Below are positions 56,586 to 64,000 of a stretch of DNA of 64,000 nucleotides, one piece after another (the first letter of the stretch is position 1; the number at the start of each line of letters is the position of its first letter). A model generated the notes under the pieces. The model was not told where the DNA came from. It ran no database searches and was given only the letters and a program-made list of their open reading frames with translations. This DNA comes from Bifidobacterium polysaccharolyticum. GTDB lineage: Bacteria > Actinomycetota > Actinomycetes > Actinomycetales > Bifidobacteriaceae. A program made the position numbers and the translations under genes. The stretch lies in the NCBI RefSeq assembly GCF_016101585.1, contig NZ_JACFQG010000001.1, positions 558,001 to 622,000 of the forward strand, written 5' to 3'.

Positions 56586-57469
56586 GCACAAGGCCATCGG
56601 GACGAAGACAAAGGGGCGGGACCAAACGCGGACGAATGACCCTCCGCCGCGCGCAGACCCTGGGGGCCACCCTGATGGCGATAGTCCTGGTGGTCGCCCT
56701 ATGCATCCTGGCCGTCCGCTTCGTCTCCTACCGGCTGATGGTCGGCCGCGCCATCCGCCACCAGGAGCAGCTCTCCCAGGAGTACGTCTTCAATCCGGGC
56801 AGAATCATCACCGATCACCGCTTCCATGACACCTTGGACATGAATGCCGACGACGTCCAGGCTTTCTTGGACCAGAAGGGGGCATCCTGCAACGGATCCA
56901 CCTGCCTGCGCAGCCTGCATATGGATGTCCCTGACCGCCCCAGCGACGGTCTATGTGATGCCTACAAGGGCGGCAAGGGGCAGAGCGCGGCTCAGATCAT
57001 CGACGGGTCCGCCCGCTCCTGTGGGATCAGTCAGAAGGTCCTTCTGACCATGTTGCAAAAAGAGCAGCACCTGGTGGCCACAGACCAGCCCGCCACCCAG
57101 GTCCAGCTCAAGTCGGCCATGGGCCTTTCCTGCCCTGATGATGCACACTGTGACGCCAGCTATGCCGGATTCTTCAACCAGGTCTACGGAGCCGCCCATC
57201 GATTCCGCTACTACCAAGCCCATCGGGACCATTACGCCTACCAGACCAAGGCTCTGAACGATGTGCGCTTCAGCCCCGATGCCTCCTGTGGCAGCGGCAA
57301 GGTCTACATCGAGAACGATGCCACTGCCCTGCTCTACATCTACACGCCCTACCAGCCCAACGAGGCAGCGCTACGGGCAGGCGACGGCGAGGGCGACCGC
57401 TGCTCAAGCTATGGCAACCGTAACTTCGTCATCATCTACAACAGCTGGTTCGGCCGATCTGACCAGTAA
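56582..57469 (+). CDS. Membrane-anchored actinobacterial protein of unknown function (hemagglutinin-like family)
   Basis: 295 residues. A basic N-terminus and one membrane helix at about 27-50 (GATLMAIVLVVALCILAVRF) expose the rest outside. The external part has FNPGRIITDHRFHDT, DVQAFLDQKGASCNG, YKGGKGQSAAQIIDGSARSC, KVLLTMLQKEQHLVATDQ and FFNQVYGAAHRFRYY. This pattern with paired Cys is seen in actinobacterial surface proteins often labelled hemagglutinin. The KEQ segment recalls lytic-transglycosylase-like folds, but no activity is claimed. ATG overlaps the hrpA stop by 4 bases, and it ends 9 bases from the convergent glnA. Confidence 0.6.
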   Translation: MSTRPSGRRQRGGTKRGRMTLRRAQTLGATLMAIVLVVALCILAVRFVSYRLMVGRAIRHQEQLSQEYVFNPGRIITDHRFHDTLDMNADDVQAFLDQKGASCNGSTCLRSLHMDVPDRPSDGLCDAYKGGKGQSAAQIIDGSARSCGISQKVLLTMLQKEQHLVATDQPATQVQLKSAMGLSCPDDAHCDASYAGFFNQVYGAAHRFRYYQAHRDHYAYQTKALNDVRFSPDASCGSGKVYIENDATALLYIYTPYQPNEAALRAGDGEGDRCSSYGNRNFVIIYNSWFGRSDQ

Positions 57470-57478
57470 GCCCCGGGT

Positions 57479-58816
57479 TCAAAGCTTGGGCAGGTAGTAG
57501 GCCAGCTCGTAGGGGGTGACCTGCCGGCTGTATCCGGCCCACTCCCGGTGCTTGTTGCGCAGGAAGTACTCGAAGGTCTGCTCGCCCAGCACCTGGGCCA
57601 CGAAATCCGACTTCTCCATGACCTTGAGTGCCGCGTCCAGGCTGTCAGGCAGGGGCTCGATGCCCATGGCCTGCCGCTCGGCGTCGGTCAGCTCCCAGAC
57701 GTCGTCGCTGGTAGGCTCGCCCAGGGTCATCTTCTGCTCGATCCCGTCCAGTCCGGCAGCCAGCAGCACCGAGTAGGCCAGGTAGGGGTTGGCCCCCGGA
57801 TCCAGCCCGCGGAACTCCATTCTGGCCGAGTTGCCCTTGCCGGGCTTGTACTGCGGGATGCGCAAGAGGGCAGACCGGTTGTTGTGACCCCAGCAGACGT
57901 AGCTGGGCGCCTCAGCCCCGCCCCAGAGACGCTTGTAGGAGTTGACATACTGGTCGGTCACCGCGCAGATCTCGGCCGCATGGGCCAGAATGCCGGCGGC
58001 GAACTGCCGGGCCGTCTGGGACATGTTGAACTCCTGGCCCACCTCGTAGAAGGCGTTGGTGTCCCCCTCGAACAGGCTCAGATGGGTGTGCATGCCCGAT
58101 CCTGGCTTATCGGTGAAGGGCTTGGGCATGAAGCTGGCGTAGATTCCCCGCTCCAGGGAGATCTCCTTGACCACGGTCCGGAAGGTCATGATGTTGTCAG
58201 AGGTGGTCAGGGCGTCGGCATAGCGCAGGTCGATCTCGTTCTGCCCCGGACCGGCCTCGTGATGGGAGTATTCCACAGAGATGCCCATCTGCTCCAGCAT
58301 ATTGACGCAGGCCCGACGGAAGTCCATCCCCGGGCTACGGGGCACGTGGTCGAAGTAGCCGCCTTCGTCGATAGGGGTCGGGACCTGGGACCAATCATCC
58401 TGGTTCTCAAACAGGTAGAACTCGATCTCCGGATGGGTATAGAAGATGAAGCCCTTCTCCTTGGCCTTGGCCAGGGCCCGCTTGAGCACGTGTCGGGGAT
58501 CCCCGCTGCTGGGCTCGCCGTCCGGGGTGAGCACGTCGCAGAAGATCCGCGCTGTGCCCTGTGGCCCGCCCCTCCAGGGAAGTATCTGGAAGGTGGACGG
58601 ATCTGGCTTGACGATCATGTCGTCCTCGGAGACCCTGGTCATGCCCTCGATGGCCGAGCCGTCGAAGCCCAGCCCCTCCTCGAAGGCCACCTCCAGCTCG
58701 GTGGGTGCTATGGCCACTGACTTCAGGGTGCCCAATACGTCAGTGAACCAGAGACGAATGAACCGGACATCGCGCTCCTCGACAGTGCGCAGCGCGAACT
58801 CCTCTTGCTTATCCAT
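57479..58816 (-). CDS. glnA: Glutamine synthetase type I
   Basis: 445 residues. DVLGTLKSVAIAP, GLGFDGSAIEGMTRVSEDDM, HPEIEFYLF, GPGQNEIDLRYADALTTSDN and GSGMHTHLSLFEGD are GS-I substrate and metal sites. The length and the C-terminus ending YLPKL without an adenylylation-loop Tyr consensus point to the GSI-alpha form, usually controlled by feedback. It lies 46 bases after priA in the same direction. Confidence 0.94.
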   Translation of the reverse strand: MDKQEEFALRTVEERDVRFIRLWFTDVLGTLKSVAIAPTELEVAFEEGLGFDGSAIEGMTRVSEDDMIVKPDPSTFQILPWRGGPQGTARIFCDVLTPDGEPSSGDPRHVLKRALAKAKEKGFIFYTHPEIEFYLFENQDDWSQVPTPIDEGGYFDHVPRSPGMDFRRACVNMLEQMGISVEYSHHEAGPGQNEIDLRYADALTTSDNIMTFRTVVKEISLERGIYASFMPKPFTDKPGSGMHTHLSLFEGDTNAFYEVGQEFNMSQTARQFAAGILAHAAEICAVTDQYVNSYKRLWGGAEAPSYVCWGHNNRSALLRIPQYKPGKGNSARMEFRGLDPGANPYLAYSVLLAAGLDGIEQKMTLGEPTSDDVWELTDAERQAMGIEPLPDSLDAALKVMEKSDFVAQVLGEQTFEYFLRNKHREWAGYSRQVTPYELAYYLPKL

Positions 58817-58862
58817 AGAGCTTATGCTCCCATTCCTATATTTCGCAGACTTGCTTATAGCG

Positions 58863-59594
58863 TTAACAATGACCCGAGACCAGGTTCAGCGCCTGTTCCA
58901 GGGTGAAGGCCCCCTCATAAAGGGACTTGCCCAGGATAGCGCTGTCCACGCCCCGATCGGCCAGGTCCAGAATCCTGCTCAGGTCATCCAGGCTGGATAT
59001 GCCCCCAGAGGCGGTCACCTTGGCCGGAGTCCGGTCAGCCACTTGACCCAGCAAATCCAGGTTGGGGCCGGTCATCATCCCGTCGCGGGTCACATCGGTG
59101 ACCACGTATCGGCTGCACCCGTCCCGGTCCAGTCGCTCCATGGCATCAAAAAGGTCCCCGCCCTGTCTGGTCCAACCCCGGGCGGCCAGGGTGTGTCCGC
59201 GTACATCCAGACCCACACAAACCCTTTCGCCGTAGCGACCCAGGACCTGGCTGGTCCACTCCGGATCCTCCAGAGCCGCCGTGCCGATGTTGACCCGGGT
59301 GGCACCTGCGTCCAGGGCAGCCTCCAGGCTTGCATCGTCGCGGATGCCGCCGCTGAGCTCCACCTTGACACGATCCCCCAGTTCGTTGACCAGGGCAGCC
59401 AGCTTGTCACGGTTGTCTCCGGTGCCGAAGGCCGCATCCAAGTCGACCAGGTGGAGCCACTCGGCACCTTGGTCGACCCAAGTCTTGGCTGCATCGGCAG
59501 GCTCACCGTAGACCTTCTCGGAGCCGGAGATCCCTTGCCTTAGGCGAACCGCCTTTCCGTCGCGGACATCGACAGCCGGTAAAAGCGTGAGCAT
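58863..59594 (-). CDS. priA: PriA: HisA/TrpF bifunctional isomerase
   Basis: 243 residues, beta-alpha barrel. [18 protein letters not shown] carries the first catalytic Asp and [15 protein letters not shown] the second. In actinobacteria one enzyme isomerises both ProFAR (histidine) and PRA (tryptophan). ATG at 59594 has AAGG 8 bases before it; a GTG three codons earlier would overlap hisH by 8 bases. Whether a separate trpF exists cannot be seen here. Confidence 0.9.
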   Translation of the reverse strand: MLTLLPAVDVRDGKAVRLRQGISGSEKVYGEPADAAKTWVDQGAEWLHLVDLDAAFGTGDNRDKLAALVNELGDRVKVELSGGIRDDASLEAALDAGATRVNIGTAALEDPEWTSQVLGRYGERVCVGLDVRGHTLAARGWTRQGGDLFDAMERLDRDGCSRYVVTDVTRDGMMTGPNLDLLGQVADRTPAKVTASGGISSLDDLSRILDLADRGVDSAILGKSLYEGAFTLEQALNLVSGHC

Positions 59595-59595
59595 C

Positions 59596-60369
59596 TCATT
59601 CACCTTTCTCGCAGGAGAGTCCGGAAGCCCCAGAAAGGGTCCGTACCCAATTGGTCAGCAACCGTGCTCCGGCCTGGCCGGACTTTTCAGGATGGAACTG
59701 AGTGGCGCTCAAGGGTCCGCATTCGTAGGCCGCCACGAACCTGCTGCGTCCATAGGTGGCCCAGGTAACCAGCGGTTCACCGAAAGAAGCACCCTGTGAA
59801 ATCTTGTCAGACACTGACTGAGCTGACCTTGGCTGGCTGTCACTCGTCCGATTCAATGCTGACACTCGTAGGGACAAATCGGGCTGGGTCCCAACGGATC
59901 GGTCATCCCCCTTCGCCGCCATGGCGGCATAGGAGTGGACGAAGTAGAAGCGTTGATCCTGGACCCCTGCCAAGAGTCGTGTTCCCTGGGGTGCCTGGAC
60001 ACGATTCCAGCCCATATGGGGCACTACATCAGCGTCCAGTTTCGTCACACGACCGGGTATCAAGCCCAGACCGGGCTCGCTGCGGCCGTCCTCGTCCCCG
60101 AACTGGAACATGACCTGAAGGCCTATGCAGACCCCAAGAACCGGCAGCCCCTGGGCCAGTCGATCCAGGATGATGCGGTCGCCGCCGACAGCCCGTAACC
60201 CCGCCATGCAGGCCCCGAAGGCCCCCACTCCGGGAATGACCAGCCCGTCGGCCTTCATGGCCAGGTCCGGGTCGGCGCTGATTTGCGCATCAACCCCCAG
60301 CTGGGAGAGGGCATGCACCATGGATCTGACATTGCCGAACCCATAGTCAAGCACCTGTATCCTGGTCAT
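59596..60369 (-). CDS. hisH: Imidazole glycerol phosphate synthase glutaminase subunit, with insertion
   Basis: 257 residues, about 40-50 longer than usual. Class I glutaminase triad: Cys in [19 protein letters not shown], His and Glu in [10 protein letters not shown]. An extra Ser/Asp/Gln-rich segment ([17 protein letters not shown] ... [15 protein letters not shown]) sits between [10 protein letters not shown] and [12 protein letters not shown], where relatives have a short turn. It feeds ammonia to HisF, which is not in this window. ATG at 60369 has AGGAGG 3 bases before it, so an earlier in-frame start at 60384 is also possible. Confidence 0.92.
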   Translation of the reverse strand: MTRIQVLDYGFGNVRSMVHALSQLGVDAQISADPDLAMKADGLVIPGVGAFGACMAGLRAVGGDRIILDRLAQGLPVLGVCIGLQVMFQFGDEDGRSEPGLGLIPGRVTKLDADVVPHMGWNRVQAPQGTRLLAGVQDQRFYFVHSYAAMAAKGDDRSVGTQPDLSLRVSALNRTSDSQPRSAQSVSDKISQGASFGEPLVTWATYGRSRFVAAYECGPLSATQFHPEKSGQAGARLLTNWVRTLSGASGLSCEKGE

Positions 60370-60401
60370 GTTCCTCCTAGCCAAGCCGTTTGCTTGCGCG
60401 A

Positions 60402-61154
60402 TTACTCGACGCGACCCTTGCGAGTCGATCCTCCGGCCCCGAACCTGGTGTGCGAGGCGATGATGCCCATGGCCTTCTCGCGGTTGTACTCCCCCGAGTC
60501 GAAGATGGCGGCCCCATCCTGGCGCAGCCTATCCACTGTGGTGGTCCCGATCATCAGGTCTTCTACGAAGTCTGCAGTGGCGGCAAAGAGGATGGGCGGC
60601 GCGAGCGTCTGTCCCGACTGCCCGCTGATCCATAGGGTCACCTCGAGCTTGTCGGCCCGGTTGACGGCCAGGATGGCGCTGAGCCCGGATACGACCGTGG
60701 TCAAATCGCGGATGGCTGCCTCGGGTCCGTCCCCGTCCAGATTTCTCAGGACGGCCACAGCACCCTCACGGGCCTGGATGCAATAGGCGGAGATATCGGA
60801 TATCTGGCAGAAAGCCGCCAGAAGCTCTGCCGATGCCAGGCGTGTCACCATTACGGCGGCCTTGGCCCGGTTGCCGATCAGACCTTCAAGCTCTTGGTCG
60901 AAATCGGCAGCAACGCCATCAGCCCCATCCGGTTTCGCCGAAGATTCGTCAGCGGGCGCGGAATCCAAACCAGCCTCGTCATCCACGCCTGATCCGGAGT
61001 GATCAACGGGCTGATCCGCTTGATTCTGGCCCTCATTGAACTCAGCCTCAAAGCTGGCCAGAGCCCGCTCGACCTCTTCCTCACTCAGATGATGGCCGGA
61101 ATCCGGCAGGTCTTGATCCCTGCTGTCATTGTTGTCGTATTCATCCGCGCTCAT
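60402..61154 (-). CDS. Conserved protein of unknown function in the his operon
   Basis: 250 residues. The first 95 are acidic and low in complexity ([20 protein letters not shown]), then a compact alpha/beta region ([40 protein letters not shown]). No catalytic motif is recognised and there is no membrane segment. It starts inside the hisB stop (ATGA) and precedes hisH by 32 bases, so it is made with the histidine enzymes. A regulatory or assembly role in the pathway is only a guess. Confidence 0.7.
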   Translation of the reverse strand: MSADEYDNNDSRDQDLPDSGHHLSEEEVERALASFEAEFNEGQNQADQPVDHSGSGVDDEAGLDSAPADESSAKPDGADGVAADFDQELEGLIGNRAKAAVMVTRLASAELLAAFCQISDISAYCIQAREGAVAVLRNLDGDGPEAAIRDLTTVVSGLSAILAVNRADKLEVTLWISGQSGQTLAPPILFAATADFVEDLMIGTTTVDRLRQDGAAIFDSGEYNREKAMGIIASHTRFGAGGSTRKGRVE

Positions 61155-61753
61155 AGCGACCCCTTGGTGCTGGGGATGCCCTTCACCCTGGGATCAGGCT
61201 CCACCGCGAAGCGCAGAGCCCTGGCTACGGCTTTGAACTCTGCCTCGGCGATGTGGTGCGGATCTCTGCCCGACAAGAGGGTCAGGTGAAGGCAGATGCC
61301 GGCATGCAGGGCGATGGACTCCATGACGTGCCTGACCAGGGAGCCGGTGAAGTGCCCGCCGATCATGGCGTACTCGAACCCCTCAGGCTCGCCGGTGCAG
61401 ACCGCATAGGGCCTGCCGGAAATATCGACCACGGCTCGTGCCAGGGCCTCGTCCAGAGGGACGGTGGCATCGGCAAAGCGCTTGATACCCCGCTTGTCGC
61501 CCAGGGCCTGAGCCAGGGCCTCGCCAAAGACGATGGCAACGTCCTCGACGGTGTGATGGACGTCGATCTGGGTGTCCCCGCTTGCCTTGATGGTCAGGTC
61601 GATCAGGGAATGCCTGCCCAGGGCCGTCATCATATGGTCATAGAAGGGAACCGAGGTGTCGATATCGGTCACCCCGGTGCCATCCAAATCCAGACTCAGG
61701 CTCACCTTGGATTCACTGGTCTGGCGGGTGATGGTGGCTGTTCTGCCTGCCAT
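61151..61753 (-). CDS. hisB: Imidazoleglycerol-phosphate dehydratase
   Basis: 200 residues, the monofunctional form. Metal-binding [20 protein letters not shown] and the second site [20 protein letters not shown] are intact. It makes imidazole acetol phosphate. ATG follows GGAGGAG by 5 bases. It begins 99 bases after hisC, the largest gap in the operon; no terminator or promoter was clear there. Confidence 0.95.
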   Translation of the reverse strand: MAGRTATITRQTSESKVSLSLDLDGTGVTDIDTSVPFYDHMMTALGRHSLIDLTIKASGDTQIDVHHTVEDVAIVFGEALAQALGDKRGIKRFADATVPLDEALARAVVDISGRPYAVCTGEPEGFEYAMIGGHFTGSLVRHVMESIALHAGICLHLTLLSGRDPHHIAEAEFKAVARALRFAVEPDPRVKGIPSTKGSL

Positions 61754-61852
61754 TGCTGCTCCTCCGCTTTCTGCCGCACATTGCAGTTCGCGCTGTATCT
61801 TCTGCGCGGCGTCTAGACCACCAGCATAGCCGTGCCGCTGGTCCGCATCCTC

Positions 61853-63001
61853 CTAGAACCGCTTGAGGACATGGACCAGCGTTTGGCGGAATCGCTCCAT
61901 CTCCACGTCCGTGCCCATGCAGACCCTCAGATAGCCCTGGGGACCTACGGCCCGGATCAACACGCCTTCATCCTTCATGGCCTCGAATACGGCATCCCGG
62001 TCGGGGAAAATGCCGAAGAGGATGAAGTTGGAGGCCGAGGGAACCACAGTCAAGGGCTGACCATGGAACTTCTGTCCGGCCAGCCACTCGGCTGTCTGCC
62101 GACGGGTCTGGCGAAGCTGATCCACCCGAGCCAGCTGGAGGTCCGTGTGCTCCAGGGCAGCCAGGGCCGCAGCTTGAGTCAGGGCGCTCAGATGGTAGGG
62201 CATTCGGACGATGCGGACTGCGTCGACTATTCCTTGGGATGCAACCAGGTAACCCACCCTGGCGCCGGCGAAGGCGAAGGCCTTGGACATGGTCCGGCTG
62301 ACTGCCAGATGGTCGTACTGACCAATCAGGCTGACCGCCGAGGGCGTGCCCGGGTCTCGAAACTCGATGTAGGCCTCATCCACGACGACGATGGGCCGGG
62401 CGGACGGGTCCGCGCCCGCCACGGGAATCTTAGAGCAGACATCCAGGAGCCTAGTCAACTGATCCATGGGCAGGGCCGTCCCCGTGGGATTGTTGGGGCT
62501 GGTTACCAGGACCATGGCTGGCCTCAAAGCCTTGATGCGCTCGATAGTCGTTTCAATATCCAGGCTGAAATCGGGCAGCCGGTGGGCCAGCTCCCAATCA
62601 GTGAAGGTGTCACGGGCGTACTCCTGATACATGGAGTAGGTCGGGTCGCAGCCCAAGGCAGTCCTACCCGGCCCGCCGAAGGCCTGGAAGAGCTGGAGCA
62701 TGATTTCATTGGACCCATTGGCCGCCCAGATCTGCTTGGGTTCAAGCGAGGCACCAGACTCCTTCTTCAGGTAGACGGCCAGGGCCCGCCGCAGGTCCTC
62801 ATGCTCCCTGTCCGGATAGCGATTGAGGCCGGGGGCCACCTGGCGCACACGCTGGCAAATGGCATCGACCACCTCCTGGTCCAGGGGGTAGGGGTTCTCG
62901 TTGACGTTCAGACAGACCGGAACATCCAGCTGGGGGGCGCCGTAAGGCTCCTCCCCTATTAGGTCCATGCGGAGGGGAAGATCAGCTGGTATGGCACTCA
63001 C
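61853..63001 (-). CDS. hisC: Histidinol-phosphate aminotransferase
   Basis: 382 residues, PLP fold I. Substrate-binding LNVNENPYPLDQEVVDAICQ, SPNNPTGTALP, VVDEAYIEF and the PLP-lysine in SRTMSKAFAFAGARVGY are all present. It transaminates imidazole acetol phosphate with glutamate. GTG at 63001 overlaps the hisD stop (GTGA), giving the family N-terminus; the 26 codons upstream in frame lie within hisD and were dropped. Confidence 0.94.
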   Translation of the reverse strand: MSAIPADLPLRMDLIGEEPYGAPQLDVPVCLNVNENPYPLDQEVVDAICQRVRQVAPGLNRYPDREHEDLRRALAVYLKKESGASLEPKQIWAANGSNEIMLQLFQAFGGPGRTALGCDPTYSMYQEYARDTFTDWELAHRLPDFSLDIETTIERIKALRPAMVLVTSPNNPTGTALPMDQLTRLLDVCSKIPVAGADPSARPIVVVDEAYIEFRDPGTPSAVSLIGQYDHLAVSRTMSKAFAFAGARVGYLVASQGIVDAVRIVRMPYHLSALTQAAALAALEHTDLQLARVDQLRQTRRQTAEWLAGQKFHGQPLTVVPSASNFILFGIFPDRDAVFEAMKDEGVLIRAVGPQGYLRVCMGTDVEMERFRQTLVHVLKRF

Positions 63002-64000
63002 AGCAGACCAGCCTTCTCTTCGTTGGCTTCCAGGTCGGCTTTGTTGTAGGGGTCGTCCAGGAACCGGCTCAGGATGCACTCGCCATGGGCGGGCAGGTCT
63101 TCGGATACGGCAAAATCATTGATCTTGGCCGCGATGGGCTTGAGCCCTTCCTCGTCATATTCGATGACTTCGACAGGCTTCATGAAGGTGTGGACACCCA
63201 GGGCCACGTCGAACCGGGCTGTGCCGCCAGTGGGCAGAACGTGGTTGGACCCGGACATATAGTCGCCCAGAGGCACAGGAGAATAGGGGCCGCGGAAGAT
63301 GGCGCCGGCATTCCGAATCCTGTCGATGACGGCATCAGGATCGGCCGTCTGAACCTCCAGATGCTCGGCGGCATAGGCATTGGCCACGTCGATGGACTGG
63401 TCGATCCCGTCGGTCAGGATGATTCCCGACTGGTTGCCGCCCAGGGAGGTGCGCACCCGGTCGGCATGCTCGGTTCGAGGCACCCTGCGCCCCAAAGCCT
63501 CCTGAACACCCTGGGCCAGTTCCTGGCTGTCGGTGATCAGCACCGAACCGGCAAGCTCGTCATGTTCGGCCTGGCCAATCAGGTCTGCAGCAACCCAGTC
63601 GGGGTTGGCCTGCTCGTCGGCAAGAATAGCAATTTCCGTGGGTCCGGCCACGGCGTCGATTCCCACCATGTCGGAGACCATCTGCTTGGCTGTCGCCACA
63701 AAGATATTGCCCGGGCCGGTGATCTTGTCGACCGGGTCGCAAAGAATCTCCCCATCCTGGGGCTCGGATCCCCTGGCCCCGTATGCAAACATGGCCACGG
63801 CCTGGGCACCGCCCACGGCATAGACCTCGTCCACTCCCAGAATGGCACAGGTGGCCAGGATGATGGCAGCCGGCAGACCCCGAGGGTCGTCAGAGGCGGG
63901 CGGAGTGGCCACGGCCAGGGAATCGACGCCGGCAATCTGGGCGGGCACCGCGTTCATGATGACCGAGGAAGGATACAGGGCCTTACCTCCCGGCACGTAG
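62998..64000 (-). CDS. hisD: Histidinol dehydrogenase, N-terminal part missing (window end)
   Basis: The last 333 residues of an enzyme of about 450. The visible part begins at the conserved YVPGGKALYPSSVIMNAVPA, so the frame continues past base 64000 and a GTG at 63996 is not the start. Zinc and catalytic segments are seen in VDKITGPGNIFVATAKQMV, GPTEIAILADEQANPDWVA, DLIGQAEHDELAGSVLI and AEHLEVQ. It oxidises histidinol to histidine in two NAD steps. First his gene in view; the operon promoter is outside. Confidence 0.95.
   Translation of the reverse strand, partial: YVPGGKALYPSSVIMNAVPAQIAGVDSLAVATPPASDDPRGLPAAIILATCAILGVDEVYAVGGAQAVAMFAYGARGSEPQDGEILCDPVDKITGPGNIFVATAKQMVSDMVGIDAVAGPTEIAILADEQANPDWVAADLIGQAEHDELAGSVLITDSQELAQGVQEALGRRVPRTEHADRVRTSLGGNQSGIILTDGIDQSIDVANAYAAEHLEVQTADPDAVIDRIRNAGAIFRGPYSPVPLGDYMSGSNHVLPTGGTARFDVALGVHTFMKPVEVIEYDEEGLKPIAAKINDFAVSEDLPAHGECILSRFLDDPYNKADLEANEEKAGLL

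Noticed and set aside
57548-58720. 390-codon plus-strand frame across glnA
   Set aside because: Antisense to glutamine synthetase, which is complete.
61832-62962. 376-codon plus-strand frame across hisC
   Set aside because: Antisense to a complete aminotransferase gene with PLP motifs.

Overview
The window is chromosomal DNA of a high-GC Gram-positive bacterium, almost certainly a Bifidobacterium or close relative. The evidence is a tmRNA whose tag reads AKSNRTEFALAA, an actinobacterial division-cell-wall (dcw) order, LexA/LysM/NrdR clustering with CGAAC-N4-GTTC SOS boxes, a PriA-type HisA, and a gene set dominated by intracellular glycoside hydrolases. No phage, insertion sequence, CRISPR array or tRNA gene was seen.

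Left part (1-18.5 kb): a glycan-use region. On the minus strand an operon reads GH38 alpha-mannosidase, GH38 alpha-mannosidase, sugar-binding lipoprotein, two permeases, GH5_18-like beta-mannosidase, then a strong hairpin and the start of a GH31 enzyme that leaves the window. An extended -10 promoter with a perfect inverted-repeat operator sits before the first mannosidase. None of the hydrolases has a signal peptide, so oligosaccharides are probably imported whole and cut inside; high-mannose N-glycan fragments are the best guess. After 1.1 kb of decayed DNA come xylA, a GH20 hexosaminidase, and divergently a ROK regulator overlapping a PfkB fructokinase.

Middle-left (18.5-28.9 kb): tmRNA with terminator, a RelB/YafQ toxin-antitoxin pair, a lone FtsX-type ABC permease preceded by 11-bp-spaced direct repeats, an SMR (SugE-like) pseudogene with a nonsense codon and a frameshift, a GNAT acetyltransferase, a POT-like transporter divergent from a GH127 beta-L-arabinofuranosidase, an AraC regulator that has no canonical start codon, and dtd.

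Middle (28.9-43.5 kb): the dcw cluster on the minus strand, mraZ-rsmH-ftsL-ftsI-(murE-like)-murF-mraY-murD-ftsW-murG-murC-ftsQ. MraZ boxes lie upstream of mraZ. The murE slot holds a short MurE-like protein without the ATP-binding loop.

Right part (43.6-64 kb): helD-type helicase, nrdR, an SOS-controlled LysM protein divergent from lexA, a CDF metal exporter, ldh, hflX, a coupled trio (rRNA-type methyltransferase, hrpA helicase, membrane-anchored protein), glnA, and a minus-strand histidine operon hisD-hisC-hisB-(unknown)-hisH-priA. Several start sites were moved inward from the longest frame because of ribosome-binding sites, overlaps with neighbours, or family N-termini; these choices are given per gene.
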